From Paramecium sonneborni (Eukaryota; Ciliophora; Oligohymenophorea; Peniculida; Parameciidae): a DNA stretch of 64,000 nt. How positions within the stretch are numbered: the first letter of the stretch is position 1; each line of letters starts with the position of its first letter. Shown here one piece after another: positions 37,931 through 51,767 of this stretch. The notes beneath the pieces were generated by a model. The model did not search any database. It saw only the letters and a program-made list of their open reading frames with translations, and had not been told where the DNA came from. The position numbers were made by a program, and so were the translations under genes. The stretch is taken from positions 590,802 through 654,801 of the forward strand of contig CAJJDN010000021.1 of the NCBI GenBank assembly GCA_905182985.1, read 5' to 3'.

Positions 37931-38557
37931 ATGACATGTATAAGTATTCTTTCTTTATAATATTTTGGAATGATAATATAGAAAGTTCCTCAGTTTTAAT
38001 TCAAATATGTATAAAAATCATACTCGTTAACAAGAGTTCCCTTAATTTGGGTTTTGATTGTAAATCTTGGTTTACATTAACTTGAATTCAATTTGAATCC
38101 TGCTTATTTGGGTGGTTAATGTCTTAATGTGTAGAGTATGGTTTTTGCAGTGGAGTAATTTAAATTACAAATTATAGCAGCCTATAATAGAGATGATAAT
38201 ATATTCATACATCTTTAATTCTCAGCTTTTTATCAAGGACAAGGGAAATCAATTAATTCTTTATTTCAGGTGAAATGTGACAATATTTTCTTTTAGACTT
38301 TTAAATGGAATGTTAAATCCCTTTCATTTATTATCGTGTCTTGACTCTGTGAGTATGCAGAGAAGATAAAGAAGCATCATCGAAATTCATTACAATTCTC
38401 TAAATTAGAAGTGTTATAAAAAGATTTTTTTATATAATTTTCCAATGAATTTATTTAGTTTTCTAATGAAATAGTTGAGATTAATTATTGTATTCTAAAT
38501 TAAACAAATATTAATGTCTTTTTAATGCTTTAGAAATATGTAAAAAAACTGAATTGA
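37931..38557 (+). pseudogene. broken gene with internal TGA
   Basis: A coding-like plus-strand frame runs from an ATG at 37931 to a TGA at 38555-38557 but is cut by an in-frame TGA at 38342-38344. Both sides look like protein: YLGGQCLNVQSMVFAVE and AAYNRDDNIFIHLQFSA before it, LCEYAEKIKKHHRNS and a helical tail after it. No GT..AG intron of 18-35 nt that keeps the frame spans the internal TGA. I interpret this as a decayed gene. Family not recognised; a single-base difference at the TGA would open the frame fully, so a sequencing error is the alternative. Confidence 0.5.
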
Positions 38558-40435
38558 TTAATTGAATTTTAATTATTAATAATCATAATTTTTGATTTCT
38601 ATTTTCTACATATCAACTAACTCAAACAAATTTAGTATAAATTTTATATAAGTGTTTAAAATTAAAATTTTCCTATGATTTGGTAAATATTATCGAAAAA
38701 TTTTTGTTATATCACTTTATAAAGATTAAATGCTATTTGGATATTAATACGAACTTTCAAATAAATTTTTAAGAATGTCTAATTTTGTTGCATTTAAAAT
38801 TTTATATGATTTTTCTGGGTTTAGTACTACAACAGGATATAACCTTTATTATGAATCTAATAAATATGAAATACCTAAATATTCTATCTTCAATAGAACT
38901 AAAGATATTTTCACCCAAAGATTATCCAATCTGCTATCTGCTAATTAAATTAATCTAATGTGTCTAAAAAATCTGAATTTACTTTTGTTTGATGCTTATC
39001 TTGAATGTTGATTCCTTTAATGATAAATTGAGAATCTGGTGGTTAATATATAAAAATAATATTACACTTATTATTTCTTAAGAAAAAAATTTCAATTTCT
39101 GATTTGGTAAAAATTTAGTGATTAGATGTTTAGGGCAACATAATTGTGAAAATTAGAAATGCTGATGTGAATTTATTATCATTAATATGAGAATTAATTG
39201 AGCATTTAATACAAGCTAATAAAAGTGTAAGAGCTTAGAGAATTAGCTAGAATTAAAAAAATGATATTAGTTTCAACTCATCTTCAAAGATTAAAATGAT
39301 ATTGAATTATAAGAAAAAAATTGCTTGATACAAAATTGTTAACATGAAAATGAACTCCAAAATTAGCCAAACGATAGTATCTCAAAAACAATGTTAGATT
39401 TAGTAAAACATTGTTTTTATACATGAAAAATTTTTGTTGACATTTGTTTTTTGTGTTAATTTCTAATATTTTCAAAATCCAATACTTACGTTGCATTTTG
39501 CAATACTTACAACCCAGAATCTGTGAAGCTATGACATATAAAATAATCAAAATTTTCTTATTTTAAAGCCTTTACACCATATATCTTCTAACTTGAAAAG
39601 AAACTTTTAGGATTTCATTTACTTTTTAAAATACTTTTATAACAATCACAGGTTTAAAGTATGCCAATAAAGTATTAAATAATATAAAGTTTGATAAGGG
39701 ATGATCTAACAGCCTTTAATCAATATTTTTCTACAATAAAAAAATAATCAAAATGAAAATCTTTTTTTATTTTCATTTTTATTATTCTTATAAAAGGAGT
39801 TAAATGTCTAATCTTCTTCATATTATTTTTTTTGGATTTCATAACAAAATTTCAACTAAATTAAGCTTTATACTTATTATAGATTAATTTATGGCTTAGA
39901 AGTCATTTTATTTTAGTTTTCATAAATTAATATCACTTTTTGAAAAGGTTTTAATACTACTTAATAAAGTAAGTATTATGTTAGACTTCAGAATGATTTT
40001 ATTTTGAATGATAAAAAGCATCTTCATAATTCACATATAGTTAAATATAAAATAAGCAATAGTTATAAAAATAACTTATTAATAACAGTAACAACTCAAT
40101 GATACAAAAGCATTTTCTAAAATTTGATGATTAAAAGAAGTTCTATAATAGAGTGAATTTATATAATAGATTCTAGAAGTCAGTGTGTGAGGATTATTAA
40201 AAACCTTTTTTTAGTTTGTATTAGACTTTATTATAATAATATTAATGTAATTCTTTGATACAAAAAAGTAAATATAAATGATGTTTTCTTTAATAACTTA
40301 ATATCTTTGGAAATGATCTTATTTTCTTGGTAAAGATTTTGAAGAATCAAAGAAGATAAATAGTTATTTTAAATAAATAGAGAATATTTGAGATATAAAG
40401 ATGTACATATCGTTTATTAATATATAAAAATCTGA
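38558..40435. other. 1.9 kb gene-poor stretch
   Basis: Unusually long for this densely packed genome. It contains a small plus-strand ORF at 38775-39011 (78 codons, MSNFVAFKILYDFSGFST..) with plausible composition but no recognised family, flanked by TGA-rich sequence. From 39012 to 40435 I see no coherent frame on either strand. Confidence 0.45.
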
Positions 40436-40651
40436 TCAATTGTACTGAATTAAGAGATATATAATACCTTGTGAAAGCCAATCAATTCATAATTTTCTCT
40501 AAAGCATCTTCTGCAGGTATTCATACCATATTTTCTAATCAATCCTTATCTAGCACCACAAACTCTGCATTCTAAGAAGTTTAAAAAGTGAAATACCTCT
40601 GGAATCTTTTCCGTAAGTTCTTGGATGTGTTCTGAATAAGTGATTTGGCAT
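40436..40651 (-). CDS. RPS29: 40S ribosomal protein S29
   Basis: 55 residues (human 56), split by introns 40572-40596 (25 nt, TAG) and 40445-40467 (23 nt, CAG), the second leaving a last exon of only three codons, Y-N-stop. All four zinc-binding cysteines are present in CRVC and CRRCF, with [11 protein letters not shown] between them, and the N-terminus [18 protein letters not shown] matches the HPRKFGQGSR region. RPS29 sits in the head of the small subunit. Both introns are fixed by the protein. An isolated essential gene inside an otherwise decayed region. Confidence 0.97.
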
Positions 40652-40749
40652 ATTTTGTTTTATTTTATTTAAATATTTATTAAAATCATATTAAATAACA
40701 AGAATTAAGTTGTAATAACAAGAAGAGTTATAGAGAGGAGAATAAGTGA

Positions 40750-41563
40750 GATTGGATAAACAATAGTTTATAATTAGAGAATTAATAATAAAAAATAGAT
40801 AAAATATATGATTAATTAGAATTGCAGATTTCTGAATGCAAAATTTCAATTTATGAATACAAAATGGATTTGAATAAATAATGAAGAAAATCAAATACTA
40901 AATTTTGGTAGAATCAATATAAGAATCATATTAAACTATTATTAGATTATAAATAAGCGACAAAAGTAGAACTAGGTTAGAGTAAGCTAGCCTTATTTGA
41001 TATTATTCAAAAGTCAGGGAATTTATTATAGAAAGCCAAATTCAATTAAAAGGAAATTTGGTAAGGAAGAAAGAATAAAGTAGATATGTATATGGAATAC
41101 TTATTAGATATAAAAAATAATCTAAAAATTAATGTTATAATGGATTTTTGAACCTAATAAACTAAGATTAATTTTAGAATTTGAGAACAATTTTCTTCTT
41201 TCATTTCATGTCTAAGTTGATCCAGCTATCAAAGAAATTAAGATTCATCTTTTGGATGATAAATATGATAGGATAAATATAAATTTTATAATTTTATTCC
41301 ACCTTTTCATACATATAAAGAATTATTTAAAAGATAGCATAAATTTCATTATTTTAATATGAATGCAAATTAGAGAATAATTGAATTAAAATTTTAATTG
41401 ACAAATAAAAAAGGGAAAGTTTTTAGAGAATATTATCAAATTAAAGATCTGAAATTAAAGAAGTTGAATTGTTACCTAATTCTTTAACATTTTGATAAAA
41501 AAATCAGAAAGACAAGAAGAACAACAAATTCAATAAATAAAAATAATGAAATTTAATTAATTT
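40750..41563 (+). pseudogene. broken gene with internal TGA, frameshift and no stop
   Basis: Coding-like segments in the order NTKFWQNQYKNHIKLLLDYK, ALFDIIQKSGNLLQKAK, (intron 41080-41107, 28 nt GTA..TAG), WIFEPNKLRLILEFENNF, VQVDPAIKEIKIHLLDD, then FIPPFHTYKELFKRQHKF in another frame. Defects: an in-frame TGA at 40882-40884; a one-base frame change near 41271-41290 with no intron to explain it; and no TGA at the end, the frame running on into the antisense gene at 41621. This is best read as a decayed gene of unknown family. Two independent lesions make sequencing error a weaker explanation. Confidence 0.55.
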
Positions 41564-41620
41564 TAGTAATAAATTTATATAATACAAAAAAAAAAAAATT
41601 GATAATTCAGAGTATGCAAA

Positions 41621-42418
41621 TCATTGTTTTGCCCATTCTTCTAAAAAATCAGACTCACAACTATCATGAATATCTGATTCAGATTTTGTTATGTCATTCT
41701 ACTTTGATTGTAGATAATACTTTTAATCGAAACTAATTATTAAAGGAGTTTATTTAATTGGAAGTTCTTAACTAGATCTACCTGATGAATACATCTTATC
41801 ACTACAAGTAGATGCACTCATTTCAGAATGATGAGGCTCTATTTACTTTTAATAATCTTTTATTGTTATTGATTAATTTAAAAGATGTTTTATCACATCT
41901 TAATGGCTAGCTGTCCATTCTTCTATTATTATTAATGTTATTCTTGTTGATAATAGTTCCTTCTTATAATTTTAAGCCATTTATATTTATTGATCAAATT
42001 GTGTGAGAATATTCTAAAATGTTTCTTCATCTACTTCAGATAATATTTCTTATCTATTACTTAAAATATCATTCTAAATATTAAATACAACTGATTAGAT
42101 TTAAGTAACCTCATCTCTTAGATTTTTGAATGTTTTATCTAATTCTAATTCATGATTATTTAATTAAGTGATTAGATCTTTTCTTTTTTGCTCTAATAAT
42201 GTCTGTATGTATTTAAATTGATGATCAATCCTACATTTTTGTTATGCATAGTGTTTTTTGATTGTTTATAATTTTGAATTCAAACTTTTGATACTATTTT
42301 AATCTTCATTAGCTATGTGATTACAAACTTGTAAAAATTCTTCAAGAATTTCATCTTTATTTAATTATGAACATAAGCTTTCTTGTAAACTTTGTTGAAT
42401 TTACCAAGATTTAGACAT
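41621..42418 (-). CDS. coiled-coil protein, family unknown
   Basis: Single exon of 265 residues. Residues ~1-190 form a helical coiled-coil region (SWQIQQSLQESL, LLEQKRKDLITQLNNHELEL, LSEVDEETFQNILTQ); the rest is Ser-rich and acidic, ending ESDFLEEWAKQ. The N-terminus resembles the layout of B-box/coiled-coil proteins but no zinc ligands are present. It starts 76 bp downstream of the stop of the large deubiquitinase on the same strand. Confidence 0.72.
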
Positions 42419-42493
42419 CTGTATTATTTATATATTAATATTTATTAATTATATTAACTGCTTATTGTAATAATTTATTGATTTTTATTAATT

Positions 42494-45400
42494 TCATTCT
42501 TCATCTGAATCATTTTAATTAATTGAATTATTATTACCCTCTTCAGTGTCATTATCATGATCAGATTAATTTTCTATTGCCATTTCTTATGAATTATTAT
42601 TGTATCCTAATAAAATCAAATTTATTTAATACCTGGTATTTTATTATTTGATGATAATGTATTATACGGAGCAAGTTTTTCATTATCTTATTCTATATCT
42701 ATACTTTGAGGTGCCATTTTGCCACTGAATGTAAGATGTATATAATCTCCCATTATTTTACTAACAGTAGCAGTAATCCATTAATTTTGATCACTTTAAA
42801 TAAAATAATATATTTACTAATAATCTATCTTATCATCTACTTTGATTGTTTTATCTGTTAAATCATCATCAGTATCAAAATCTTCATTTTATTTAAATGG
42901 TTCCTTCGCCAAATTTAAGAATTGTAATTTTTTCCAATTCAATAATTTAATATATGCTTATTATGTTATTGGTAAATATATATTATGTAATCTATGATTA
43001 CATTTTTAAGAATTAGTATTATTTGATATTAGTTTTTCATTTGGATTTTATTATGTGTTATTAGTATCAATAATCCATGACCATACTCTTTAATTCTTAA
43101 TCATCCATTAATATACTAATTAGTTTCTAAAGACCATCTAAAATTAATATAAATTGTATATAAATACTCTCAAGATATATTGTTAACAAATATCTGTTTC
43201 AAAAAAATATTGATTTTACTTTTACATAACTTCCAATAGTCTTGACATTCCTTAATGAATCTAATATTAATATATATTTATACTCTCATTAATTATAATG
43301 AATCTTTTAAATTGAATAGTCTTTTCAAAACAACCAAATATTTTCTATATTCTTTGTATTCTTTATCAGCTATTTATTTAATAATTGCTGTAAGAACCTA
43401 ATCAGTTTATTTTTAATTTTCTTAGGATAGAACTGAAAGAATGTCAGATATCATCCTAATTGCCAATTTACTCTCACCTTCCTCTAATATTGCCATTAAT
43501 ATAGAATTATCAAATTATAATAATTATTACTCTTCTTAACTCATAACATTCTTTCCTTCAGTTTTGAGCAAGAAAGCTATTAATCTCCACATATAAACTC
43601 TACTTGTAGATGGACCAGAATTCATAGACTTTTCAAATTTCTTTTCAAGAAGTTCATCATAATAATTAGATGCAATATCAACAGTTTAACTATTTTGATA
43701 TCCTAAGAAACTATTATGATCTTCTATATATTAAATTATTTTAAGATCATCTAATTTTCTTACAGATTCCATATTTGTGGTTTACAATTTATTAACATTT
43801 ATTTATAATACATCTGTAAACAAATCCAAGAATTTACCCACTATTTTTTTAGATATCAAATATTATGCATTGAATTTGCTTAATTTTGCAAATCGATAAA
43901 ATAGATCATAATATTCAATTGAATTTTTTAGACTCTTCTTTAAATCTGGAATCATTCGAATCCAAGAATTTATTAAAGAAGCTACTTAAGACTTAGGTCT
44001 ATCATCTACATATTCATTTAATATTTTATATCCCTCTTATTTTTATACAGTTTCAATAGCAGTAATAATTAAAGAAATAACAAACTTTCTCACCATTTTC
44101 TTTGAACAATCAAACTAAAATTCTCTTATGTAATGATACTAATTAAAACATTTTAATAACCATTGACATGTGTTTAGAGATCTTCTTAATAGTTCTTAAA
44201 TATCTAATATATTATTAGAAATAAATGTTTTGTCATTTTCTCTGACTGCACATGTCAAATAAAAAAAAACAAGAGTTTTCACTATTTATTCTGAAATTTA
44301 ATTTGATTGCAATTAAAATTTTATTAAGTTTTAAATAAAGATAAAATATTCAGGACTGAATATAAATCTTTAAATTTAAAACTTTCTATTTTCATCTTTT
44401 ATTTCATCTAAAAATTATGTAGTATTTAAATCATTTTCAATATCCATCAATTCTTAATTATTATTTAAAGGTTAGATTCTCTCATAAAAGAGCATATAGG
44501 CACTTTTTTATTTATCTTTAAATTAATTAGGATTTTTAGATTTGAAAATTCTATCAACACCCCCAAAACCATCATTTTTGACATCCTTAATATCTGCAGG
44601 TGATACAAAAATATCATTGAACTCATACCATTTATTTAAATCTGATCGATCTTAAATAAATGAATAATAATGACCACAATCAGCTGAACCTATATGAATT
44701 ACAACACCTGTTAATCTATATTAATAATATTCTAAAGGATTATCTTATCCATTTTAAAGATTTACTCTATTTTCCTATTATCTTAATCCTTACTAAGAAT
44801 ATGGCAAAAGATCTAATTCAAATGGAAATTCAATTCTCTCATTTATTTTGAATTTTGCCATAGAATCAAAATCAAAATTGAATCTCTTCAAAACTAAAAT
44901 AAGATGATCAGGCAACTTTTTAATACAAGTTCTCTTTAAAGCACTAACCTTTTTATTGCATTATTCACAACTATAAGCATTTTCCCCCTCTAGTAAATCT
45001 CCTTGAACTAATGTTTATAGACATTCTTCTAAATTCTTTTTATTAGCCACTGGTAATGAAATTGCAAAGAAAGGTTCTTCTCTTTCTGAATAATGAGGAC
45101 AAGTCTTTCCTATTATTTCACTAGATATAACTCCTCCAAAGTTTTTTTTTACTAAATCTTCATCAGATGTTGACTTTATATTTAACTCTATTCTGTCCAT
45201 TAATAAATTACAAAATTCATCAACATCCATTTATTCAAAAATATTAGTTGGATTTCCATCTAAATCTTTAAATGCATGACAAAACTTTTTAGGATTATGA
45301 TACTGTTTTTAAGAATGTTTTAATGCTAAAAATAAACATTTCAATTAATATAATAAATTCTCTTCTAATGTACATGTGCTCTTATCTTCAATTTACAATA

Positions 45401-48400
45401 ACTTTTCTCTAAAAGCAGGAACCATATATAATTATTGAAGCAAAGAATTCATATAACAAATACATCCTAAATTGTATAGACCAACAAATCCTGTTGAAGA
45501 TTTCTCATGAAATTTACTCTATATATTCCAATCATTGAAATTCTTTGTTCTCCATGTGTGTGTATAATGCATAGGAGATACTATATCTAAAAACTTTTAC
45601 ATATTCTATGGAGATTTTATTAATGTAAAGAGACAATTAAATCCAGCTGATCTAGATTATTGTGATTTACATTTGCATCTTGTTTCTCCTTCATTTTCAA
45701 ATAAATAACTAAGCAATTATTCAAATAATCCTTAATGATTTGATAGTTATGGAATTCTATCTATTAATGCATTCAATAATTTTAATAAACCTATCAAAAC
45801 TTAATCTTAATCCTTAACAGTATTTTCATTAAATGGTAACTATTATAAATTCTATCTAATATATATTAATAGTTCTTCAAAGTTTAAATTCTCTATATTC
45901 AAATTTTATTCTTATAATAATAAATTACAACAAAATTCAAAGTAATGATCACATTTTTACTTTTTATTTTATATTACGTCCTTAAGAACCTATTCTAATA
46001 CTATTCTTATTAAAAGCTTGCTTTCATTAGTATTTTTTAAACTTAATAATTATAAACTATATTCTTTTTTTAATTCTTAATTTTCATGTTCAACAAAGAA
46101 AGAATAAAGTTATTAATTTAATTCAGAATTATTAATGTATTATTTACATCCATCTTCATCTAAATACAAAAAACATTTTCTAAGAAGACGAGATTCTATT
46201 TCATTCATTTCTTTCTATTAAGGACATTTCTTTTATCCAGATTCTAATTTTTTTTTAGTTTTAATGTAAATGCATAATTGTTGAATAATATCTAAAATTT
46301 TTAACTTAATTTATTAAACTAATTATGGTTCTTTAATTTTAATTTTGGTATGACTCAATATTTCTAAATAAGTTAAGCAACATTTAATTTCAAGAGGACG
46401 TAATTAAAATTATAATTGTTGTCCTAAAAATTTTGATGTAACCAAATCAACACCATCACAATCATTAAATTATTCACACCATTATTCGTTTTCTAATAAT
46501 ACTTATATGATTTATAATACATAAAACATATCAAAAAATTGATGGTCTTAATACTATTTCCAATCTTTACAAGATTCAACTTACTTTTTCTTAATAATAT
46601 TAATTGGTAATCTATTGATTAAATCCCAAACTTAAGTTAGGTATTCAATACTTTCTTGTTTATCAAGTAATTTAAATAAAATTTCAAATGTACGTTATTC
46701 TTAAGAAAGATAATTTTTAGGATGATTTTTATTATTAATTTTAATTCTCACAGTAGCCAATTAATAAAAGGCTTGTGAAATAAATGTTTCAACAAGATCA
46801 TATTATTATTCAATAGGACGATTGTCAATAGTAACATCTAATTATAAATATGCAACTTATTGATCTTCTGCTAATTTTTATTTCCATTAATTGATAGTAG
46901 TAGTATCACCTTCTTTGAATTCAAGATATTTAACGAAATTATTAGGTTATAAAAATTAAACTTTGAATTAAATATATTTATTAGGTTTAGCAGATTTTTT
47001 AGATGTAGGTCCACTCTAAAAATAATTGAATAATTATAATAGAAGATTGATTGATCTTGTAGTTAAGCTTGGACATTGTTATTGGATTAAATCTAAACAT
47101 TTATCCATCATTTCTTAATAGATTTTATCTGATTATTAATCAAGAGTTTAATTGAGTTAAGTATAGAGATTAATAATAAAATAAGAGATTGATTCTAAGA
47201 GTAGTTAATCTTGAACCTTTGCAAAAATACACCAAATAGCAGATTTACCTTCGAAATTGTGATCTTAAACTAAGAATCTGGAAGAGTTATTAAAATATTT
47301 AAGTGTTTGGCGAGATTGATTACATGATTTAAAGAAAACCTGGAATAATTCAAAATCTTCGATAGTATAGCTAATAATAGAAAAGAAAGAGGTACTTTTG
47401 GAAATCATTTCTATCAGGATTACATAAAACTGATTTAAAGAATTTGGATTCACCTTCTTTATCAAAATAGATTGGACATATTCTAAATTAATAGGCATCC
47501 ATTTAATAATTGCTAATTAGAATTTTGTTCAATTCTTTTTTTTGAATTCCACCTTTTGTTTTAGCAGATAAAGCATCCCATAATCTTACACTTTAATCAT
47601 AAGTAATTTTAAGATGAGTTTATATAAGTAGATAATGAAGCATTTGTAATCTAAAGAAAACATTTTAACTAAATTTTTAAACTCCATTAATCACAATATC
47701 TTAAGGGATATCATTTTTAAAATATTAACGAACTTTTTCCATATAGACTTCAATATCTTTAACAAATAATTCAATGATATTATATTTATCATCTGTTGAT
47801 TAAATTAATTCTCTTTTACCATTAAAATCCTCTTTGAATTATTTATCAAGAAAATAATGAACAAAACTAATTGCCTAATATACAGATTAATGACTGCCTA
47901 TTAATTCAAAGCATTTACTAAAATAATAAGAGATGAATTATTTAGTTTATGGTATTTAGGAAATAATGAGTCTGGCTGCAGAGAAACATTGTTCTTAAAT
48001 TACACTATTAGTTATTTAATCATCCTCTCTATCTTGTAATAATTCCCATAATTAATTAAATGTCATAAATCTCTTTTCTGGTTTTAATTACAATTATTAT
48101 TCATGAAATTTCTATTATAAGGCTGATTCTGTAAATGTTCTTATCATACTTACAACATTATCATTATATTTTGAGTAAGGAATTCCAGATATATGATTAT
48201 ATAATTTTTCAATTCCTTAAAAATTTAAATATGGTGAAACAGTCTTAAAAAATTCATACAATGCCAGTTAAGTAGTTTCATGCTTATCATAATTATTTGT
48301 CCATATTTTATCTATATAATCTATTGGAAATGATTAATTTCGACATAAAAATACTGCTACATCACTTGATCTCTTTATTAATTCTGGATGTACAGAATCT

Positions 48401-49960
48401 CCTAAAAGAGTATAATCTAAAATTCGATTTTAACTTATCCACCCTATCAAATCCTCTTTAATAATTGAACTTCTAAATTTATTATTTGACTATTCAAATT
48501 TAAGTTTCTCAGTAAAATCTTTTATTTCACTAATCCCTTTAACTCTCTTTTCTAAAAAAGCTGATTTTATAAATTTTAAAGACAATTGTAATTAAATTTC
48601 ATCAGTCAATTTATTTAGTTAATCTTCTGTAAAACCCTTTTAAAAATAATATTAATATTCTTAAGTGAGTTCTTTAATCTAATCTATATCAGTATCTTTA
48701 ATATCTTAAACAGTTAAATTATTTACTCTATTTTATAACCATTCCAATGTCTTCCTTGCCATTGTTGCTTATTCTGCCAATTAAAAATAAGATGATAAAT
48801 ATTACTATGTAATTACTATTCTATTCATAGCCTTTAAAGGAATGTAATTATAATCAGTATTTTCTTATTATTATTTTAATAATCCTTCCCAAGCTTATAA
48901 TCCTCCTATTTATCTAAAAAAAGACATTATTCTCAAATAAAATGGCCAAGTTTTCTTTATACATTTTATAATATCTGTTGCACCTGTAAAAAGTTTCCAA
49001 TCTTCAATATTTGGATTTATTGCAAAACCTTATGTGTTTTAATTTGGAAAGAATTTCTCTAATTATTACTATAAATTCTCATAATTTAGCTTATTATTAA
49101 TATAAATTGAACTTACATAAAAAAAAGAGTTTTCTGGTTTCAAAACTCGCCATATGGAACCAAAAAGCATACAAAAGGCTTCACATACTTCTTAAAGACA
49201 AGCTGCGATTGACACACGTTCATCTAGGATGTACAATTCTTAATTGTTTTGGAATCTCATATACTGAGTTAGTGAGAATATTTGTTTACATCTGCAAAGT
49301 ACTTTGGAAATTGTTCAAAATACCACTTTATGAAAATGTAGTAAGTTTTTATATATTCCAATACTATAGGCAAATCTTTTGATGAAAATTCATTAGAAAG
49401 TACCATATCTAACCAAATAAATTGTCTCACACGCACAGATTAACATATTTCAATTGGAGAATAACCTTAAAAATTATTTTACATTATTTATATTAGTTCC
49501 TTTGTATTTTTCTCACATTCCTCTCTTGAATATTTTAGATAATCTCGTGAAGTCTTACTTTATCTAAAATCTTCTCCAGTATAGTCTTTATGTAAATAAT
49601 TACTTACTTTATGTAAATTTTCTAGCAAAATTGATCTTATTTTACGATAATTTAATTGTCTATATACTTTAAACATATAAATTATACCTCATTCTCTTTC
49701 TTTGATAAACCATCATATGTGATCTCTATTTCTTTTTCATTTTTTTACAAAATGTATGCCAACTTATATTGTTTGCTTCCTTGATGATAAACATCAATGT
49801 AATTTCCAACAAATAACTGTTCAATCAATTCTGGTTTCTTCTTACTCTTCTTCACCTCCATATTTTTATTTAAATTAATATTTAACAAAACACAATAGGA
49901 TACCACCATTTTTATTAATTCATTTAATACATCATGTTCTCTACTTCCCTTCCACCCCAT
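42494..49960 (-). CDS. giant ubiquitin carboxyl-terminal hydrolase, USP9X-type
   Basis: About 2,450 residues. The peptidase C19 domain lies at roughly residues 1450-1800: the Cys box GFVGLYNLGCICYMNS near 45490, a zinc-binding C..C/C..C part, and the His box HIGSADCGHYYSF near 44690, followed by YMLFYER. Long helical regions on both sides and this placement match USP9X/FAF. The N-terminus has a Tudor-like segment (GNYIDVYHQGSKQYKLAY). Introns I could fix: 42607-42632 (TAG), 49090-49116 and 49239-49264 (both AAG). The junction near 49690 is unresolved; a 23-nt GTT..GAG intron would fit. Other introns in this long gene were not mapped. The enzyme should remove ubiquitin from substrates; targets unknown. 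Confidence 0.85.
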
Positions 49961-50141
49961 AAACCATTTTATTTTTTAAATAAAAACCAATCCCCCCTTA
50001 GTGATCTATAATAATATATAATTTTATAATAAGAGATTATAATATTTCCATTGTCCATTTATTTTCTATCCTTAAACTATTATCAATAACAATCCAAAGG
50101 GTTTTAGTCAATTAAATCAGTAATTTTAATAATTTTTAATA

Positions 50142-51733
50142 ATGAACATTGATTTTTCAAGAATTCTCGAATTACTAAAAGAAATACCATCTCATGTTTT
50201 TAAACAGAGCTGTCTAACCATATTACCTCAAAATTAAATGGATGAAATCAATAAGACTATTCCCATATTAAAACAACATTTAATCATATATTCCACCATC
50301 TAAGAAAGCTTCCTTAATATTTCTATATTACTCATACCTAATTTACTTGTGATTGCTGATCAATACTTAGTACTATCTAATTGTAGAATTGTCAAGTTGA
50401 AATAATGCTCCAAATATGATCTTCATATTATATAACTATCAAATGCAACTGGACATCTATTGTTATTCTTCAGTACTAAATAACAATATAAAGAATGGAT
50501 GGCTAAATTAAAATCTTTTTGCAAGCTCACTAATTTTTCAAACAAATTCTAACTATTAGAATAGATCATAAAAGATTATTATATTATCCAGCATAAAAAA
50601 ACCAAGAAGTATTATACAGCTTATGTCCATTCCATAAGAGCCTCATCACCAGTAGACATTTTACATAGTGAAATTCAAACCTTAAGAAGCATTAAACATC
50701 CATCATTATTAGACTTAAAATGGGTGTATGAAGATCACCATTACATATATTTAATATATGAATATTTTAAGTGTGAGAAATTATTGGATCTCCTAAATTA
50801 AGGTTTGATTTTGGATCAAACATAATTAGCATCAGTATATTTGCCTTACTTAATTTTAGATAATTTTGTAATTATTGTAATCTCTTAAATTTTTAAGAAA
50901 AAATAACATTTATCATGGCAACATTACTCCAAATAACATCCTTATTAATACCTAATCTTCATTTCTTTAACTCTTTATTGTCAATATGGCATTTATAAGT
51001 CGAATTGATTAAGAACCTCTATAATAGTACTTATTAAATGTCCATGAGAGTTATATTGCTCCTGAAATTAAGTAAGGTATTGCTAAGCCATCAGTTGAAA
51101 GCGATGTATATTAAATAGGGATTGTATTATATTTTTTGACATTTTATATTCATTAAAAAAGAAAAGATGAAAGAGTGGATAGAATTTAATTAGATTTAAT
51201 TGATAAAGCAGAAGAATATTTATCATAACTTGATAAGAATACTTAATGTATGAATTTTGTAATTTAAGATAAGTATAAAATGGTTTATTGTGCTTCTTAA
51301 TTAGATTTATTGAGAAGATTACTTGATAAAAAAGAGAATAGAATAAGATTAGAAGAAGCAATGAAACATCATTGGTTTGTAAATATAAAGTAGAAATTAA
51401 AACCAAAAATAGAACGTAGAAAATAACATTTGCCATCATTAAAAACAATAATAGAATTATGTGAATAAAATGAATCTTCAAAATATTTTGTGAAATAATA
51501 GAAAATAATAGATGAGGAATCTGGTATTATTATATTTGATAAAATACATAGTGCTTGAAGAGAATAATTCTATAGAAGAGTTGATGTATTAATTAGAGAA
51601 GAACCAACAATCAAAAAGGCCTTCAAAAGAAAATCATGAGAAATTAAGAATGTTTGAATAATTTAAGACCTAAATAGAATGTGATAAAACAAGTTAATAG
51701 AAATAATTTGTATTTTCGAAAAGTATAATGTGA
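50142..51733 (+). CDS. PH-domain pseudokinase
   Basis: 512 residues with introns 50835-50859 and 51524-51551 (the latter skips a TGA and adds a 49-residue coiled tail). Residues ~35-140 look like a PH domain ending in the usual Trp helix (YKEWMAKLKSF). A protein-kinase fold follows, but key residues are lost: the lysine strand reads KYYTAYVHS instead of VAIK, the catalytic loop IYHGNITPNNIL has Asn where HRD has Asp (about residue 250), and DFG is replaced by NMA (about 270). APE is retained (YIAPEI), as are helix F features. It should be a non-catalytic kinase-fold scaffold recruited to membranes by PH. Tail-to-tail with the phosphatase gene, 34 bp apart. Confidence 0.85.
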
Positions 51734-51767
51734 TGAAAAGACTATTAAGTTTTATACTATATAAAAA

